DNA of 64,000 nucleotides from Janthinobacterium violaceinigrum (lineage in GTDB: Bacteria; Pseudomonadota; Gammaproteobacteria; Burkholderiales; Burkholderiaceae_D), in assembly GCF_009208555.1 (NCBI RefSeq), contig NZ_WFLI01000005.1, positions 62,001-126,000 on the forward strand. Reading direction: 5' to 3'. The first letter of the stretch is position 1. Each line of letters starts with the position of its first letter. The notes under the pieces were generated by a model, which was not told where the DNA came from, made no database searches, and saw nothing but the letters and a program-made list of their open reading frames with translations. A program made the position numbers and the translations under genes. Shown here in pieces: positions 60,312-64,000 of the stretch.

Positions 60312-62413
60312 AGAAGTTGATTTTTGTCATGGGTTGCATGCTGTCCGGCTCTGCGCTCGCGCAAGCGGTGCTGACGCCGGCCCAGGTGCAGGCCGCCTAC
60401 CGCAGTTCCGAAGCGCAGCTGCTGGACCGCAGTGGTACGCCGCTGCAATCCTTGCGCGTGGACATGAAAGTGCGGCGTTTGCCCTGGGTGCCGCTGGCCG
60501 ACATCTCTCCCGCCGTGCAGCAAGCCGTGCTGCTGGCGGAAGACCAGCGCTTCATGCAGCATGGCGGCGTGGATGTGTCCGCGCTGGCCACGGCGGCCTG
60601 GGACAATCTGTTTTCGAAAAAGCCCCGGGGCGCCTCCACCATCACCATGCAGCTGGCGGGCCAGCTGGACGCGGACTTGCAGGCGTCCTCGGGCGGACGC
60701 AGCCTGCGCCAGAAGTGGGACCAGATGCGCGCCGCCCAGGCCATCGAGGCCAGCTGGAGCAAGGCGCAGATTTTCGAAGCGTATTTGAACCTCGTGTCGT
60801 TCCGCGGCGAGCTGCAAGGTATCGCGTCCGCCTCGTACAGCCTGTTCGGCAAGGCGCCGTCGGGCCTGAACCAGACGGATGGCATCATTCTGGCCAGCCT
60901 CGTGCGGGCGCCCAACGCGCCGCCGGCCACCGTCACGCGCCGCGCCTGCGCGCTGGCAAAAGAGTGGCGCATGGACAGCAGCTGCCAGCTGATCGGCCAG
61001 CGCGTGCAGACGGCCTTGCAACGCAACGCGCTGTACGCGGAGCTGGCGCCCGCGCCGCAAGTGGCGCAGCAACTGTTGAAACAGCCGGGCGCGCAAGTCG
61101 CCAGCACCCTCGACGGTCCCCTGCAGCGTTTTGCGCAGGAAAACCTGCGCCAGCAACTGGCATCCTTGCGCGAGCGCAATGTCAACGATGGCGCCATCAT
61201 CGTGCTGGACAACCGCAGCGGCGAGATCCTCGCCTATGTCGGCAATGCGGGCGGCAGCCATGTGGACGGCGTGGTGGCCCTGCGCCAGGCCGGTTCCACC
61301 TTGAAACCATTTTTATATGAACTAGCCATCGAGCGTCGCCTGATGACGGCCGCCTCCGTCATGGACGATACGCCGCTCGACGTCGCCACGGCGTCCGGCA
61401 TGTATGCGCCGCAAAACTACGACCGCAACTTCAAGGGCTACGTCAGCGCCCGCACCAGCCTGGCCAGTTCCCTGAACATTCCCGCCGTGCGCACGGTGCT
61501 GCTGACGGGGCAGGAGGGTTTTTACAACCGCCTCAAGGAAGTGGGCCTGTCCAGCCTGACGGAGCCGGCCGAATACTACGGCCCTTCGCTGGCGCTGGGC
61601 TCGTCGGAAGTGAGCTTGCTGGAACTGGCCAACGCCTATCGCGCGCTGGCCAACGGCGGGCTGTACAGCACGGCCAGCCTGCAGCCGGGCCAGGCGGGCA
61701 AGGACAAGCGCCGCGTGATGGCGCCGGGTGCCGCCTTCATCGTGGGCGATATCCTGGCCGACCGCGCCGCGCGCAGCATGACCTTTGGTTTACGCAACGA
61801 GCTGGGGACGAATTTCTGGAGCGCCGTCAAGACGGGCACGAGCAAGGACATGCGCGACAACTGGTGCATGGGCTATTCGGAGCGCTATACGGTGGGCGTG
61901 TGGGTGGGCAATTTCGATGGCAAGCCCATGTGGGACGTGTCGGGCGTGACGGGCGCCGCGCCCGTGTGGCGCGACGTGATGGACTACCTGCACAAGAACG
62001 TGCCCAGCCATGCCCCGAAGGCGCCGCCCGGCGTGCTGCAGCAGATGGTGGCGTACCAGCCCGCGCTGGAAGCGCCGCGCCGCGAATGGTTTATCGCCGG
62101 CACGGAAAGCGCCGTCATCGCCGTCGTGGGCGACATCGTGAAGCCAGCCGCCATCGTGTATCCGGCCGAGGACAGCATCCTCGCCATCGACCCCGACATC
62201 CCGCCCGCCCTGCAGCGCGTCTTTTTCCAGGCCCAGGGCAGCCACGGCTTGCGCTGGGTGCTCGACGGCAAGGACATGGGCGGCGCTGCGGAGAGCATCA
62301 GCTGGCGCCCCGTACCGGGCAAGCACGCGCTGGCCCTCGTCGACGACGGGGGCAAGACGGTGGCGCAGGTGGCGTTCCAGGTGCGGGGGAATGCGCTGGT
62401 GCAGCTGCATTAG
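60308..62413 (+). CDS. pbpC: Penicillin-binding protein 1C
   Basis: The protein has 701 residues, starting at GTG, with an N-terminal signal/anchor. The glycosyltransferase domain has EDQRFMQHGGVD (about residues 78-89) and ASTITMQLAGQL. The transpeptidase domain has the SxxK motif STLKPF (Ser at about 330), SLN in ASSLNIPAV, and KTGTS at about 508-512. A C-terminal BiPBP-type beta domain follows from about 620. It polymerises and possibly cross-links peptidoglycan. Coupling to alpha-2-macroglobulin is a recurring arrangement, thought to protect and repair the wall when the outer membrane is breached. Confidence 0.92.
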   Translation: MKKLIFVMGCMLSGSALAQAVLTPAQVQAAYRSSEAQLLDRSGTPLQSLRVDMKVRRLPWVPLADISPAVQQAVLLAEDQRFMQHGGVDVSALATAAWDNLFSKKPRGASTITMQLAGQLDADLQASSGGRSLRQKWDQMRAAQAIEASWSKAQIFEAYLNLVSFRGELQGIASASYSLFGKAPSGLNQTDGIILASLVRAPNAPPATVTRRACALAKEWRMDSSCQLIGQRVQTALQRNALYAELAPAPQVAQQLLKQPGAQVASTLDGPLQRFAQENLRQQLASLRERNVNDGAIIVLDNRSGEILAYVGNAGGSHVDGVVALRQAGSTLKPFLYELAIERRLMTAASVMDDTPLDVATASGMYAPQNYDRNFKGYVSARTSLASSLNIPAVRTVLLTGQEGFYNRLKEVGLSSLTEPAEYYGPSLALGSSEVSLLELANAYRALANGGLYSTASLQPGQAGKDKRRVMAPGAAFIVGDILADRAARSMTFGLRNELGTNFWSAVKTGTSKDMRDNWCMGYSERYTVGVWVGNFDGKPMWDVSGVTGAAPVWRDVMDYLHKNVPSHAPKAPPGVLQQMVAYQPALEAPRREWFIAGTESAVIAVVGDIVKPAAIVYPAEDSILAIDPDIPPALQRVFFQAQGSHGLRWVLDGKDMGGAAESISWRPVPGKHALALVDDGGKTVAQVAFQVRGNALVQLH

Positions 62414-62465
62414 GCGTAGTGATTCGCGCCCTTGGCCACGCTAGCGCGGTATCGTCAAAAAGTAG

Positions 62466-63146
62466 TTACGGCGCGCTGATGATGTTCGTCAGCGCAATGC
62501 GGTACGCGGGCTGCACGTCGCCATCCCGGTCCAGCTTGTCCATCATGATCACGCCGTAGCCTTGCGCGTACCACACGTATTCGCCGCTCTTGCCCTTGCT
62601 TTTTCCACCGACGTCATGCAGTTCGAACTTGCAGGCGTCGGGGAAGCGGCGGCCGCCCAGTTCCAGGCGTTCCCAGCCCAGGAAGGTGATGGAGAAATCG
62701 CGTTTGTCCGTGCGCGTGGACGTCGTGATCTTGTCGGACAGGCCCGCCAGCGGGTAGTGGGTGCTTATTTGCGTGTCCGTGAACTGCACGCGCACTTCCT
62801 GGCCGGGGCGCATGTTGGCGGGGATGGCGGACTGCGGCGTGTAGACATTCTTGCTGCGCACGGTGCCGTCTTCGTTGTAATGGATGGTACCCGTCAGGAA
62901 GACCTGGCCGTCGCGGATATCCTGGTAGGACGTGGCCAGCAGCACGCCGCCGTCGAGGATCAGCTGCGTGCCCTTCTGTTTCTTGCCCTCGAAGGTTTCT
63001 TCGACATTGACTTGCGCGTCGCCATTGTTCTTGCTGAATTTGATGCCCGTCGTCAGTTCCATGCACTGGCCCACCGTGGGCGCCGCCTGTGCACTGGCGG
63101 CCGCGAATACGCTGGCCGCCACCATTCCACACCATGCTGCTTTCAT
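62466..63146 (-). CDS. Secreted DUF3108-like beta protein, unrecognised
   Basis: The product has 226 residues with a signal peptide (AAWCGMVAASVFAAASAQA). The mature protein is beta-rich with charged loops; it contains VNVEETFEGKKQKGTQ, VRVQFTDTQISTHYPLAG, FSITFLGWERLELGGRRFPDACKFEL and ends WYAQGYGVIMMDKLDRDGDVQPAYRIALTNI. The pattern, ending in a segment that reports an unmodified WYAxGxGxV, resembles periplasmic lipocalin or DUF3108-type folds, but I would not assign a family firmly. ATG at 63152 is an alternative start. Confidence 0.68.
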   Translation of the reverse strand: MKAAWCGMVAASVFAAASAQAAPTVGQCMELTTGIKFSKNNGDAQVNVEETFEGKKQKGTQLILDGGVLLATSYQDIRDGQVFLTGTIHYNEDGTVRSKNVYTPQSAIPANMRPGQEVRVQFTDTQISTHYPLAGLSDKITTSTRTDKRDFSITFLGWERLELGGRRFPDACKFELHDVGGKSKGKSGEYVWYAQGYGVIMMDKLDRDGDVQPAYRIALTNIISAP

Positions 63147-63220
63147 TATCATCCTGGCTATCTTGAAAAGCGAGATGATAGCGTGCCGTGGAGCAATGTG
63201 GCGCAGCGCTGGAGGAGGGC

Positions 63221-63529
63221 TTAGCGCGCTGGCGCGACGGGCGTCGCTGGCGGCGCGGCGGCGGGGCCGCTGGCGGCCGGAGTGTCCGGCGTGGCCACTG
63301 GCTTGCCGCGCCGCGTGCGCTTGTCCGTGCGCGTCTTGCCGGGCTTGGCGTCGTGCACCAGCTTGCCTTTGTTGTCGAGTTTGTCGGACTGGTCCGATTG
63401 CTGGCCCGGGTGCCTGGCATTGTTGGTGTGGTTGCCCGTCTGGTTCACATTCGTCGTCGACTGGGCTTGCACCCAGGCGCCGCCGACGGTCATCAGGGTG
63501 GCGGCCAGCAAGAGAGCGGCGGTTTTCAT
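63221..63529 (-). CDS. Small secreted low-complexity protein
   Basis: The product has 102 residues with a signal peptide (LLLAATLMTVGGAWVQAQ). The mature part is disordered: Asn/Gln/His-rich first (NVNQTGNHTNNARHPGQQSD), then Lys/Arg-rich (GKTRTDKRTRRGK) and an Ala/Pro tail. No domain is visible. ACAGGATACCGCC before the ATG supports translation. Function unknown. Confidence 0.6.
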   Translation of the reverse strand: MKTAALLLAATLMTVGGAWVQAQSTTNVNQTGNHTNNARHPGQQSDQSDKLDNKGKLVHDAKPGKTRTDKRTRRGKPVATPDTPAASGPAAAPPATPVAPAR

Positions 63530-63633
63530 GGCGGTATCCTGTGCGAGCGTTGAGATGAGCTTGCATTGTCACACAGGAGTCCGCCCGCACGGGTAGGACG
63601 TCGCCCCATGGGCGTGTCGGCTTGATGCTCAGC

Positions 63634-64000
63634 TTATCGGAACTGTTCCGTCGAGATATCGAAGCGCTTGAGCTTGTCGTACAGCGTTTTCTTCGGGATA
63701 TTCAGGCTGGCGGCCGCGTCGATGACGTTGCCATTGTGGCGGCGCAAGGCTTCCTCGATGATGGAAATCTCGAAGGTGTCCACTTGTTCGGCCAAGGACG
63801 CCTCGCGGCAGCCGGCCGGACTCAGGGTGTCGTCGAGCAAGCCCAGCACGAAGCGGTCGGCCACATTGTGCAGTTCGCGCACATTGCCTGCCCAGCGCTG
63901 CGCCATCAGCGAGGCGATCAGTTCGCCGCTGACGAGGGCGGCCGGCTGGCCGTAGCGCAAGGCTGCCTGCAGCACGAAGAATTCGAACAGCAGGGGAATA
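63634..64000 (-). CDS. Sigma-54-dependent activator, C-terminal end (cut by window edge)
   Basis: The open frame runs off the right edge. The visible 122 or so residues are the end of an AAA+ sigma-54 activator: RWAGNVRELHNVADRF is the conserved WPGNVRELxN sensor-2 region, and the C-terminal Fis-type helix-turn-helix is IIEEALRRHNGNVIDAAASLNIPKKTLYDKLKRFDI. The upstream residues IPLLFEFFVLQAALRYGQPA match DctD-type response regulators for C4-dicarboxylate uptake, so DctD is a reasonable guess; the receiver domain is outside the window. Confidence 0.87.
   Translation of the reverse strand, partial: IPLLFEFFVLQAALRYGQPAALVSGELIASLMAQRWAGNVRELHNVADRFVLGLLDDTLSPAGCREASLAEQVDTFEISIIEEALRRHNGNVIDAAASLNIPKKTLYDKLKRFDISTEQFR

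Overview
The window is a 64 kb stretch of GC-rich bacterial chromosome with tightly packed genes. Gene content points to Burkholderiales, family Oxalobacteraceae, most likely Janthinobacterium or a close relative: a beta-proteobacterial general porin, a Gcr-type membrane protein, MsbA, NhaR, PBP1C and CTGT-N8-ACAG LexA boxes. The genus is inferred from protein resemblance, not from a search. I see no rRNA, tRNA, insertion sequence, prophage or CRISPR array. Both edges cut genes: moaA on the left and a sigma-54 activator on the right.

Layout. 1-9 kb: end of moaA, a MocR-type regulator divergent from a DyP peroxidase, a small surface-antigen-like protein, msbA, a secreted YwqK-like repeat protein, a MarR regulator and a ClC antiporter. 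9-12 kb: an nhaR-like LysR gene divergent from a terC/alx-like gene that has a 14-codon leader peptide, then a TerB-like protein and YnfA. 12-18 kb: a glycerate-type locus (CdaR regulator, MFS carrier, TtuD glycerate 2-kinase), then a quinone-oxidoreductase-like gene divergent from its LysR regulator. 18-27 kb: a DUF1800/DUF1501 export pair, an AI-2E permease, a small gene with twin LexA boxes, a PAP2/lipid kinase/phosphoesterase run, and an M23 peptidase. 27-37.6 kb: phospholipase D lipoprotein, Gcr-type membrane protein, porin, DUF3617 protein, TerC-CBS-CorC protein and a large M16 protease.

37.7-54.1 kb is an envelope-stress island: three OmpA-domain proteins, four glycine-zipper proteins, DUF4398 proteins, a BON lipoprotein, YqjD/YqjE/YqjK-like proteins, a ferritin-like protein, two roughly 50-residue membrane peptides, AI-2E and BrkB permeases, and one Crp/Fnr-family regulator. 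54.5-62.4 kb is a bacterial alpha-2-macroglobulin gene overlapping pbpC. The rest holds small secreted proteins and the sigma-54 activator.

Three signals are not explained by ordinary annotation. (1) A 14-bp inverted repeat, GTRCG-N4-CGYAC, occurs six times in the island, always between genes. It usually sits exactly 22 bp upstream of a -10-like hexamer, which is the geometry of a class II Crp/Fnr activator site. One copy precedes the island's own Crp/Fnr gene. (2) A dispersed intergenic repeat of about 105-122 bp has inverted ends and a central hairpin whose stem changes sequence but keeps pairing. It has four full copies and one internally deleted copy, mostly at gene 3' ends. (3) Two perfect LexA boxes lie in tandem upstream of an unrecognised 74-residue protein.
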